DNA of 6,433 nt from an uncultured Eubacterium sp. (GTDB taxonomy: Bacteria; Bacillota; Clostridia; Eubacteriales; Eubacteriaceae): NCBI GenBank assembly GCA_902784045.1, contig CACZTE010000110.1:1-6433 (forward strand), in the 5' to 3' direction. Below are positions 1 to 6,341 of this stretch, in pieces. The notes under the pieces were generated by a model. It ran no database searches. It was not told the origin of the DNA and worked only from the letters and a program-made list of their open reading frames with translations. Position 1 is the stretch's first letter. Each line of letters starts with the position of its first letter. The translations under genes and the position numbers were made by a program.

Positions 1-1772
1 ACAATGTCGCCTTCATTCAGAACCAAAATACGGTCAGCATTGCGAATGGTTGAGAGCCGGTGGGCGATAATAAAACTGGTGCGGCCGACCATTAAATTAT
101 CCATGGCTTTTTGAATCAGCAATTCCGTGCGGGTATCGACGGAACTTGTGGCCTCATCGAGAATTAATATCTTGGGATCGGCCAAAATGGCGCGGGCGAT
201 GGTGAGTAGCTGTTTTTGTCCCTGGGAAATGGTATTGCCTTCTTCACTTAATACGGTATCATATCCTTCTGATAAAGTTCCGACAAAATGATCAACCTGA
301 GCGGCGCGGGCGGCCTCAATAACTTGATCGTCTGTTGCTTCCAAATTACCGTAGCGAATATTGTCGGAGATGGTTCCGGAGGTTAGCCAGGTATCTTGGA
401 GCACCATCCCGAATGCTTTTCTTAAATCGTTGCGTCTGAAACTCAAAATGTTTTCGCCGTCCAGGTAGATATGACCGTCATTCAAATCGTAAAAGCGCAT
501 CAAAAGTTTGACCAACGTGGTTTTTCCGGCACCAGTGGGACCGACGATGGCAATGGTTTGACCGGCTTTGACATCAACGGAGAAATCCTTGATAATAATC
601 TTGTCAGAATCATAACCGAAACGAACGTGTTCAAAACGTATGTTGCCTTTAATAATATCGGGATTTGCGGGCATTTCGGGATCTTTGTCTTCTTCAGGAG
701 CATCCATAAAAGCGAATACCCGTTCGGCGGCAGCCATGGTCATTTGCATAATATTGGAAATATTGGCCACTTGTGTAATCGGTTGGTTAAACTGGCGAAC
801 GTATTGAATAAAAGCTTGAATGTCTCCGACGGAGATAATTCCGTCGACAGCCAGTTTTCCGCCCAAAAGGCAAACCGCCACATAACCCAGGTTACCGACG
901 AATTGGGTGGCCGGCATTAAAAGGCCTGAGAAAAATTGGGATCGCCATGCTGAATCGTACAATTTGCCGTTGAATTCATCAAAGGTTTTTTCCATTGCGT
1001 TTTCACGGTTGAATGCTTGAACAACAGTATGGCCGCCGAAAACTTCTTCAATGTGGCCGTTTAAATGTCCTAAATATTCCTGTTGAGAAGAGAATTGCTT
1101 TTGAGAGCGTTTGATGACGAAAGCTGCGGCCAGTGCTGATAAAGGAATAACAAGAATGGCGATTAGCGTCATTTGCCAGCTGATAGAGAGCATCATCACA
1201 AGAATACCGATGATGGTTGTGATGGCGGTGATGATTTGTGTCAGGCTTTGATTAAGCGTTTGGTTGATTGTTTCGATGTCGTTGGTCAGATAGGAAAGCA
1301 CTTCACCGTAGGTTGTATGGTCAAAATAAGTGAATGGAAGTCTGTTGAGTTTGGCGAAGGTGTCTTTTCTGAGTTTATACGTCACATTGATGGCGATTTG
1401 ACTCATTATCAGTCCTTGAATGGCGGAAAACGTTGCAGAAGCCAGATATAGCATAATTAGCCGCATCATAATTTGTCCGATAGCGGCAAAATCAATGCCC
1501 TGACCTGTATTGGATACAATACCCATCAAACCCTTAAAGATTTCCGTTGTCGCGCCGCCTAAAATTTTGGGTCCGACGATATTAAAAACCGTTGATGCAA
1601 TAGCAAAGATAAAGACGATGATAATCCCGATTTTATATGCGCCCAGATAGGAGAGTAGTTTTTTAATGGTGCCTTTAAAATCCTTTGCTTTTTCGGTGTT
1701 GGTCATTCCCCGGGGGCCGGGACCGCCTCTTCTGCGGCGGGGCATATTATTCTTATCGATTTTGTCTGCCAT
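1..1772 (-). CDS. ABC exporter half-transporter, catalytic-site subunit (TM288-like); 3' end beyond window
   Basis: This is an ABC exporter subunit with a fused membrane domain and ATPase domain, acting in the cytoplasmic membrane. It reads 590 codons without a stop before the window edge; relatives have about 600-630, so only the tail is missing. Residues 11-22 form an Arg/Gly/Pro-rich cytoplasmic tail. Membrane segments lie near residues 46-70, 100-128, 177-196, 199-221, 283-305 and 315-340. In the ATPase domain I see Walker A GPTGAGKT (411-418, K417), Q-loop Q459, signature ISQGQ (515-519), Walker B ILILD (535-539) with catalytic E540, and switch H571. The catalytic Glu and His are intact, while the signature deviates from LSGGQ. 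This is the pattern of the TM288-type partner in heterodimeric exporters. The ATG directly follows the TAA of the upstream ABC gene, with a perfect Shine-Dalgarno in that gene's tail. The substrate is unknown; multidrug, peptide or lipid export are all possible. Confidence 0.95.
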   Translation of the reverse strand, partial: MADKIDKNNMPRRRRGGPGPRGMTNTEKAKDFKGTIKKLLSYLGAYKIGIIIVFIFAIASTVFNIVGPKILGGATTEIFKGLMGIVSNTGQGIDFAAIGQIMMRLIMLYLASATFSAIQGLIMSQIAINVTYKLRKDTFAKLNRLPFTYFDHTTYGEVLSYLTNDIETINQTLNQSLTQIITAITTIIGILVMMLSISWQMTLIAILVIPLSALAAAFVIKRSQKQFSSQQEYLGHLNGHIEEVFGGHTVVQAFNRENAMEKTFDEFNGKLYDSAWRSQFFSGLLMPATQFVGNLGYVAVCLLGGKLAVDGIISVGDIQAFIQYVRQFNQPITQVANISNIMQMTMAAAERVFAFMDAPEEDKDPEMPANPDIIKGNIRFEHVRFGYDSDKIIIKDFSVDVKAGQTIAIVGPTGAGKTTLVKLLMRFYDLNDGHIYLDGENILSFRRNDLRKAFGMVLQDTWLTSGTISDNIRYGNLEATDDQVIEAARAAQVDHFVGTLSEGYDTVLSEEGNTISQGQKQLLTIARAILADPKILILDEATSSVDTRTELLIQKAMDNLMVGRTSFIIAHRLSTIRNADRILVLNEGDI

Positions 1773-4100
1773 TTACATCACCTCCTTTTTCAACTGTGAG
1801 TCCGCAATATCCCGGTAGGTTTCGCATGTTTTCATGAGCTCATCATGGGTGCCTTTACCAATGATGCGGCCTTCGTCAAGGACGATAATCTGTTCCGCGT
1901 GCATAATGGTTGATACACGCTGGGCGACCAAAAGAACTGTTGCGTTTTCGGTGTAGGGTTTGAGCGCTTTTCGGAGTTTGGCGTCGGTTTTAAAATCCAA
2001 AGCCGAAAAACTGTCGTCAAACACATAGACTTCCGGCTTTTTAGTTAGGGCTCTGGCAATGGCAAGCCGTTGTTTTTGACCGCCGGAAATATTGCCGCCG
2101 CTTTGGGCAATAGGTCTGTTTAAGCCGCCGTGTCCTTCGGCAACAAAATCGGATGCCTGAGCAATGTTAACGGCAGTTTGCATTGCTTTTTCATCAGCAT
2201 TGTCATCACCGAAATGCAGATTGCTTGCGACATCACCGGAGAAAAGATTGGCCTTTTGCGGGACAAAGCCGATGCGTGAACGCAAATCGTGAAGCGTTAC
2301 ATTCCGAATGTCAGTATCATCAAGACGAACGGAACCTTCAGTCACATCGGAAAAACGGGGCAGTAGATTGACAAGGGTGGATTTTCCCGAACCGGTTGCG
2401 CCGATAAATGCCGTTATTTCTCCGGGGTTTGCCGTAAAACAAATATCTGAAAGAACGTCGTTTTTGGCACCAGGATAGCGGAAACTGACATGGTCAAATA
2501 CAACGGTTCCGGTATTTTCTTTAAAAACTTGCGGAGAATCGGGATCTTTGATCATTGGGTCTGTTTCAATAACATCAGCAATTCGGTCGAGGGACACTTG
2601 AGAACGGGGAACCATGATAAACATGACGGAAATCATAATAAAGGAGATGATAATTTGCATGGCGTATTGCATATAGGCCATCATATCACCAACTTGCAGT
2701 GTACCCGCTTCAATCTGATGACCGCCGACCCAGATGATCAGCATGGTTACACCGTTCATGAGCAGCATCATTAAAGGCATCATGAAGACCATCACGCGGT
2801 TGACAAATAAATTAATCTTTGTGACCTTTTGGTTTTCCTCGTCAAATCGGTTTTCTTCGTAAGTCTGATTGCCGAAAGCGCGGACAACGGACATGCCGTT
2901 GAGGTTTTCCCGCATGACAAGATTGAGGCTATCAACGAGCGATTGAATCCGCTTAAATTTGGGAACGACAAGCAGAAAGACGAAAATGATAAAAACAATG
3001 AGGAGTAATACAGCAATTAAGATGATCCAACTCATTGATAAATCCTGGCGAAGAGCCATGATAATGCCGCCGATGCCCATGATCGGCGCGAAGCACATAA
3101 TGCGTATCGCTATAATTATAAAAGTTTGAACCTGTGTGACATCATTGGTACCGCGGGTAATGAGAGAAGCCTCGGAGAATTTGTTAAATTCCGGTGAGGC
3201 AAAGGTTAATACCTTTTGAAAAAGATCATGTCTTAAGGCTTTCGCGACACCTGCGGCGATTTTAGACGCGAAAAAACCGACGCTAATCGCGGCGATGGCA
3301 TTTAATAAAGTTAAACCGATCATCATAAGGCCTGTTCGAATCAGATAGGATTGCTCAATGTCGCCGATGTTAAACCCGAGTTCTTTATAAAAAAGTCTTG
3401 TAAAGACAACACCGGTTTGAGCGCGGATGCTTTCCTGCACATTGCCGGCTTTATCCCGGGCTTTTTTGAGGGCGTCTTCCGGAAATCTTTTGAGATAAGG
3501 TGTGAGCTTATAAGCATCGGTCATGTCAATATCATCCAGATTGGTTGAAACATCTTCAGAAGCATTGTTTTGATTTGCGGACATGGCGGAGAAATCGGGA
3601 GCGCCTCCCTGAGTCATGGCCGTCCGAGCTTCGGGATTGTTCATCATCTGTGCTTTGGCATCTTCAATGGCAAGGTTTTGAATGATCTCTGACGTTAGTT
3701 TATCCTGCATGAGAAAAATAAACGTCCATCCGGCTCGGGAAAAAATGGGGTCGAGGTTGTTATAGCTTTCAGAACTGCGGTCCTTGAGGACAAAAACGTA
3801 TTTTACGTCCGCTTTGACACCGCCTTTTTCAGTGACTTCATCACTTTTTTTCTTTTCATAGGCGCTATTGACTTTTTCTTTTTCCGTTTGTGTCATGAAC
3901 GTGGTCATAAAATCATAACCGTTTTCGCTGATAACATCGGGCGCTGCGTATTCAATACCGTATTGCGCTATTCCCACATTGATGATATCCGACATCAAAT
4001 TGGGAAGATTCAGCTCGGAAAAGGCCTGTAAGAAAAGCAGGGCAATCGCCGCCAATAGTGCGGCAATATGCGGTTTTAAATAACGTGGTAATATCCGCAT
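1773..4100 (-). CDS. ABC exporter half-transporter, degenerate-site subunit (TM287-like) with large extracellular domain
   Basis: This is the partner subunit of the heterodimeric exporter, 775 residues long against about 580-600 for an ordinary half-transporter. The excess lies between the first membrane segment (about 12-30) and the second (about 254-278): some 200 hydrophilic residues predicted outside the membrane, with a low-complexity Asn/Asp/Ser/Met-rich stretch near 150-195. Further membrane segments lie near 327-350, 357-380, 437-459 and 479-497. The ATPase domain has Walker A GATGSGKST (567-575, K573), Q-loop Q615, canonical signature ISGGQ (671-675) and Walker B VYVFD (691-695). Asp696 replaces the catalytic Glu, and Gln727 replaces the switch His. 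This matches TM287-type subunits, whose own ATP site is degenerate but whose signature completes the partner's active site. The ATG is preceded by AAAGGAG (4113-4107). The gene follows the MarR gene by 69 bases and abuts the next ABC gene. The substrate cannot be inferred. Confidence 0.96.
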   Translation of the reverse strand: MRILPRYLKPHIAALLAAIALLFLQAFSELNLPNLMSDIINVGIAQYGIEYAAPDVISENGYDFMTTFMTQTEKEKVNSAYEKKKSDEVTEKGGVKADVKYVFVLKDRSSESYNNLDPIFSRAGWTFIFLMQDKLTSEIIQNLAIEDAKAQMMNNPEARTAMTQGGAPDFSAMSANQNNASEDVSTNLDDIDMTDAYKLTPYLKRFPEDALKKARDKAGNVQESIRAQTGVVFTRLFYKELGFNIGDIEQSYLIRTGLMMIGLTLLNAIAAISVGFFASKIAAGVAKALRHDLFQKVLTFASPEFNKFSEASLITRGTNDVTQVQTFIIIAIRIMCFAPIMGIGGIIMALRQDLSMSWIILIAVLLLIVFIIFVFLLVVPKFKRIQSLVDSLNLVMRENLNGMSVVRAFGNQTYEENRFDEENQKVTKINLFVNRVMVFMMPLMMLLMNGVTMLIIWVGGHQIEAGTLQVGDMMAYMQYAMQIIISFIMISVMFIMVPRSQVSLDRIADVIETDPMIKDPDSPQVFKENTGTVVFDHVSFRYPGAKNDVLSDICFTANPGEITAFIGATGSGKSTLVNLLPRFSDVTEGSVRLDDTDIRNVTLHDLRSRIGFVPQKANLFSGDVASNLHFGDDNADEKAMQTAVNIAQASDFVAEGHGGLNRPIAQSGGNISGGQKQRLAIARALTKKPEVYVFDDSFSALDFKTDAKLRKALKPYTENATVLLVAQRVSTIMHAEQIIVLDEGRIIGKGTHDELMKTCETYRDIADSQLKKEVM
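1777..1787 (-). promoter_or_regulatory. Full-length Shine-Dalgarno for the downstream ABC subunit
   Basis: On the minus strand this reads AAGGAGGTGAT, an uninterrupted match to the 16S rRNA 3' tail. It lies inside the last codons of the 775-residue ABC gene. Eight bases separate GGAGG from the ATG at 1772, and the junction itself is TAAATG with no intergenic base. This fixes the start of the downstream subunit and suggests coupled, high-level translation of the two partners. Confidence 0.85.
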
Positions 4101-4169
4101 TAAAATCTCCTTTCAATTTCATTTGTCCGATTTTAAAAAAGCTCCTGACATGGGAGTATAATTAAAAGT

Positions 4170-4652
4170 TTATTCTTTTTTGTTTTCACTTTTTGATATT
4201 TCCGTGATCGTTTCCGATAATTCATCGATTAGCATAATCAATGTTTCGGATTTTTCTTTTCCCATAATTTCGAGAGCCTGACTGGTGATATGTCTGTGAT
4301 CCCGCGCGTTTTTAAAATGTTTAACCGCTTTTTCACTCAAAAAAATACGAGTTGTTCGACGATCGTTTTTGTCTTGTTTGCGCGTGATTAAATCGCGTTG
4401 TTCCAATGTCTTTAGGATTTGAGATACATGAGATTTGGACACGTCGTTTTTTTTCGCCAAATCGGAAACCGTGACACCTCGAGGTTTTGGGTGTTTTTTT
4501 TCAAGACAGACAATTTGGTTTAAAATCATAAATTCACTGGGACGGATATTCATGGTTTTACCGACATCTTCATAAAACAATTCGGTCATTTGTTTGCGAA
4601 GACCGTTTAATACTCGAAATAGTTCGAATCCGGCGTTGTGTTTGCCATTCAT
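4170..4652 (-). CDS. MarR-family transcriptional regulator
   Basis: This is a 160-residue protein of typical MarR size. It has helical N- and C-terminal parts for dimerisation around a winged helix-turn-helix at about residues 59-109. The segment VTVSDLAKKNDVSKSHVSQI holds the HTH, and DRRTTRIF (97-104) forms the wing, with the family's usual Asp-Arg pair. MarR proteins are dimeric repressors released by small ligands, and many control adjacent exporters. This one is first in an operon with two ABC exporter genes and probably represses its own promoter. The start is uncertain. A GTG at 4664 would add four residues, but AAAGGA (4671-4666) would then sit only one base away. From the ATG at 4652 the gap is 13 bases, long but workable, so I chose the ATG. 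The ligand is unknown. There is no hydrophobic segment or added domain. Confidence 0.93.
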   Translation of the reverse strand: MNGKHNAGFELFRVLNGLRKQMTELFYEDVGKTMNIRPSEFMILNQIVCLEKKHPKPRGVTVSDLAKKNDVSKSHVSQILKTLEQRDLITRKQDKNDRRTTRIFLSEKAVKHFKNARDHRHITSQALEIMGKEKSETLIMLIDELSETITEISKSENKKE

Positions 4653-4686
4653 TTTGATTCTCACATCCTTTCACATCGAAAAAAAT

Positions 4687-4739
4687 GTTAATTAACTAAA
4701 TTGTTTAGCGAAGTTAACTATAACTTTCGAATATTAACT
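4687..4739. promoter_or_regulatory. Predicted MarR operator: three phased TTAACT elements with palindromes
   Basis: TTAACT occurs at 4692-4697, 4714-4719 and 4734-4739, with start-to-start spacings of 22 and 20 bases, close to two helical turns each. The first sits in the perfect palindrome GTTAATTAAC (4687-4696) in the leader. The second sits in AGTTAACT (4712-4719) overlapping the -10 box. The third is in the -35/-10 spacer. A further inverted repeat, CTAAA-TTG-TTTAG, spans 4696-4708. AT-rich palindromes over the promoter are typical MarR operators. That this MarR protein binds here is inference from position. Confidence 0.6.
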
Positions 4740-4745
4740 TGTCAA
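4717..4745 (-). promoter_or_regulatory. Sigma-A-type promoter of the marR-ABC-ABC operon
   Basis: On the minus strand, TTGACA (4745-4740) and TATAGT (4722-4717) are separated by exactly 17 bases. This is a perfect -35 and a five-of-six -10. Transcription should begin near 4710, giving a leader of about 58 bases before the MarR ATG at 4652. It is the only strong minus-strand promoter I find before the three co-directional genes, so it probably drives the whole operon. The -10 box overlaps the palindrome AGTTAACT, as expected for a repressed promoter. Confidence 0.8.
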
Positions 4746-4774
4746 TCTGTTTTAAATGTTTAAAGCTTTACATT

Positions 4775-4803
4775 TTGTGAAAAATTGTTGTTATCTCTAT
4801 TAT
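4775..4803 (+). promoter_or_regulatory. Candidate plus-strand promoter in the divergent gap
   Basis: TTGTGA (4775-4780) and TATTAT (4798-4803) are 17 bases apart, a moderate match to the sigma-A consensus pointing toward the peptidase gene. It would give a leader of about 350 bases. The surrounding DNA is so AT-rich that promoter-like hexamers are expected by chance (for example TATAAT at 4820-4825), so this is only a candidate. Confidence 0.25.
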
Positions 4804-5113
4804 TAATACTATATTTTGTTATAATAACAATAAAGCGAGATTCGTTAAATTCATTTGTGTCAATGCTAAAAAGAATATAGGTATTTGATTTTGGTGTTCG
4901 AAATGTTTTTGAACAGAATGATTTCCTTAATGCCGAAAAAGACAAGGTATTTAAATCATTCTTTAAGTTTATCAAAAAAAGATCTAAAAAAACGCGAACA
5001 TGACGATTGTTAATTTTTTGGGATATTAATGGCAATACGTTATTTAAGGAAAGATGTGTTTGTTATTATTGACTTAAAAATGACGACTCGACTAAACGGG
5101 AGAAAGGAGAACA

Positions 5114-5137
5114 TCCAATCATCAACCGAGGATTGGA
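5114..5137 (+). repeat. Inverted repeat (hairpin) in the peptidase leader
   Basis: TCCAATC (5114-5120) and GATTGGA (5131-5137) are perfect 7-base complements around a 10-base loop. The hairpin lies between an isolated strong Shine-Dalgarno-like AAAGGAG (5103-5109) and the peptidase start at 5159 or 5150. No T-tract follows, so it is not a terminator. It may shape access to the start site, but that is inference. Confidence 0.5.
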
Positions 5138-5158
5138 CTAAATTGTACATTGGAAGAA

Positions 5159-6133
5159 ATGATAAAAAAAATCAACATCGCCGAAATTGAAGGTTTTCGT
5201 ATTGGTCACGCGGAAAATACCGCTGGTGGCACCGGCGTGACGGTTATCCTTTGTGATAAAGGCGATGGAGAAGGTTTATGCGCGAGTGTTGACGTCCGCG
5301 GCGGTGGGCCGGCTTCGAGAGAAACGCCCGTTCTTGAGCTAGAGACAGCCGGCGAAATTGTGAATGCCATCGTGCTTTCGGGTGGCTCTGCTTTTGGTTT
5401 GGAAGCGGCCTGCGGCGTCAGTGATTATCTATTTGAGAAGGAAATCGGTTTTGACACCGGCTTTGCCAAGGTTCCTATTGTTTGCGGCTCGTCCCTTTAT
5501 GATCTTGCCGTGGGTGATGTCATTTGGCCGGATAAGTCCATGGGCCGCGCGGCCTGTTTAAGCGCCGAGAAAGGAGATACAAGAACAGGCAATGTGGGTG
5601 CCGGTACCGGCGCGTCCACCGGTAAACTGCGCGGCGTCGCCGGAGCGATGAAATCCGGCATCGGAACCTACGCGCTGCAAATCGGAGATTTTAAAATCGG
5701 CGCTGTCGTGGCGGCTAATCCTTTGGGAGATATTGTTGATCCGGAAAACGGAAAAATCATCTCGGGTTTGATCGATGATAACGGCTATTTTTTGGGAAGC
5801 GAAAAAGAAATATCAAAGATGATTACGCCGGAAAATTTGTGGACAAAAACACATCAGAACACAACGATCGGCGCGGTGCTGTGCAACGGTGTTTTTTCCA
5901 AGAGGGATTTAAAACGCATCGCAATGATGGCTCATGACGGCATTGCCCGGGCCATTCGTCCTGTGCATACCACAGCCGATGGGGACAGTCTTTACGCTGC
6001 GGCGACGGGGGAAGTCAAAGCGGATTTAAACGCGGCGGGCGCTCTGGCGGCCATTGTTGTATCCCGGGCGATTGTTCGCGCCGCTTGTGACGCTGAAGAC
6101 GCGTACGGTTTTCACGCAGCTGTGTCCATTTGA
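5159..6133 (+). CDS. P1/S58-family (DmpA-like) self-processing aminopeptidase
   Basis: This is a complete 324-residue member of the P1 family (MEROPS S58: DmpA L-aminopeptidase/D-esterase and BapA beta-peptidyl aminopeptidases). These N-terminal-nucleophile hydrolases cut their own chain to expose a Ser or Thr nucleophile and then remove N-terminal residues from small peptides or amides. Family motifs seen are GGGPASRE (48-55), LSGGSAFG (73-80), GNVGAGTG (144-151), NTTIG (234-238), ARAIRPVHT (263-271) and DGDS (274-277). Predicted self-cleavage is Asn234-Thr235, with Thr235 as nucleophile, where DmpA uses Ser. I see no signal peptide, so it is probably cytoplasmic. The ATG at 5159 gives the usual family N-terminus (I-x-x-I-x-G-F-x-I-G-H). 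A TTG at 5150 would add three residues. Neither start has a well-placed Shine-Dalgarno. The gene is divergent from the exporter operon with no proven link. The substrate is not predictable; some relatives act on D-amino acid or beta-amino acid compounds. Confidence 0.93.
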   Translation: MIKKINIAEIEGFRIGHAENTAGGTGVTVILCDKGDGEGLCASVDVRGGGPASRETPVLELETAGEIVNAIVLSGGSAFGLEAACGVSDYLFEKEIGFDTGFAKVPIVCGSSLYDLAVGDVIWPDKSMGRAACLSAEKGDTRTGNVGAGTGASTGKLRGVAGAMKSGIGTYALQIGDFKIGAVVAANPLGDIVDPENGKIISGLIDDNGYFLGSEKEISKMITPENLWTKTHQNTTIGAVLCNGVFSKRDLKRIAMMAHDGIARAIRPVHTTADGDSLYAAATGEVKADLNAAGALAAIVVSRAIVRAACDAEDAYGFHAAVSI

Positions 6134-6147
6134 CGAATCAGAAAATT

Positions 6148-6170
6148 GATTTATTTGTCAAAGATAAATC
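6148..6170. repeat. AT-rich inverted repeat after the peptidase gene
   Basis: GATTTAT (6148-6154) and ATAAATC (6164-6170) are perfect complements around a 9-base loop, 14 bases past the peptidase stop. The stem is AT-rich and is not followed by a T-run, so a terminator role is doubtful. It may instead protect the mRNA 3' end. Confidence 0.45.
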
Positions 6171-6171
6171 T

Positions 6172-6188
6172 ACGCCGAATATTGGCGT
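6172..6188. repeat. Inverted repeat ACGCC...GGCGT
   Basis: ACGCC (6172-6176) and GGCGT (6184-6188) are complementary, and G6177-T6183 and A6178-T6182 can extend the stem around a 3-base loop. The right arm GGCGT is also the left arm of the terminator candidate at 6184-6208, so the two folds exclude each other. Confidence 0.45.
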
Positions 6189-6208
6189 GATGGGATGAAT
6201 GCCTTTTT
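6184..6208 (+). terminator. Weak intrinsic terminator candidate for the peptidase gene
   Basis: GGCGT (6184-6188) can pair with ATGCC (6199-6203) as five pairs, including one G-U, around a 10-base loop, followed directly by TTTTT (6204-6208). It lies 50 bases after the peptidase stop, a suitable place for a terminator. The stem is short, so the call is tentative. Confidence 0.3.
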
Positions 6209-6281
6209 ATCAGATGACGATTAGTTAAGAATAGCTTCATATTGCGCACTCCCGCAATTCGACGAACATTCGCATCCGCGC

Positions 6282-6333
6282 TTAAGTGAGCATCCAAATC
6301 TTTAATTTTAAGTGAGCGTCTGAATTTATAATT
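6282..6333. repeat. 26-bp tandem duplication, two copies
   Basis: Copies at 6282-6307 and 6308-6333 abut exactly and match at 21 of 26 positions. The first ten bases (TTAAGTGAGC) are identical, and four of the five differences are transitions. The period is not a multiple of three, which argues against protein coding through it. No third copy is visible on either side. Confidence 0.7.
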
Positions 6334-6336
6334 CAG
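6320..6336. repeat. Perfect inverted repeat CTGAATT-TAT-AATTCAG
   Basis: Seven-base arms (6320-6326 and 6330-6336) are perfectly complementary around a 3-base loop. The element overlaps the second copy of the 26-bp tandem repeat and ends five bases before the 34-bp direct repeat begins. Its function is unknown. Confidence 0.5.
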
Positions 6337-6341
6337 CAACA

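Larger units (their letters stand above)
4653..5158. other. AT-rich divergent intergenic region
   Basis: This gap separates the leftward MarR start from the rightward peptidase start and is visibly more AT-rich than either neighbour. It holds the operon promoter and operator (4687-4745), a candidate plus-strand promoter (4775-4803), a possible decayed plus-strand reading frame (about 4760-5003, interrupted by TAG at 4878-4880), an unassigned 53-codon plus-strand frame (5029-5190), and a small hairpin (5114-5137). TTGACT at 5069-5074 could be a -35 box, but no good -10 lies at the right distance. I see no tRNA, rRNA or recognisable riboswitch. Confidence 0.6.

Noticed and set aside
471..920. 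149-codon plus-strand frame
   Set aside because: It lies fully antisense to the ATPase and membrane-domain junction of the ABC subunit and has no family motif. It is a shadow of the real gene, as are the plus-strand frames at 1173-1451, 2183-2371, 2490-2774 and 3351-3548.
4135..4156. Terminator-like hairpin between the MarR and ABC genes (minus strand CTCC...GGAG then C and six Ts)
   Set aside because: The stem has only four base pairs with a 7-base loop. It might cause slight attenuation but does not support a terminator call.
4760..5035. 91-codon minus-strand frame upstream of the MarR gene
   Set aside because: It starts at TTG with no Shine-Dalgarno, is rich in Asn, Ser, Phe and Leu as random AT-rich DNA would be, and ends just short of the operon promoter. 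I see no domain in it.
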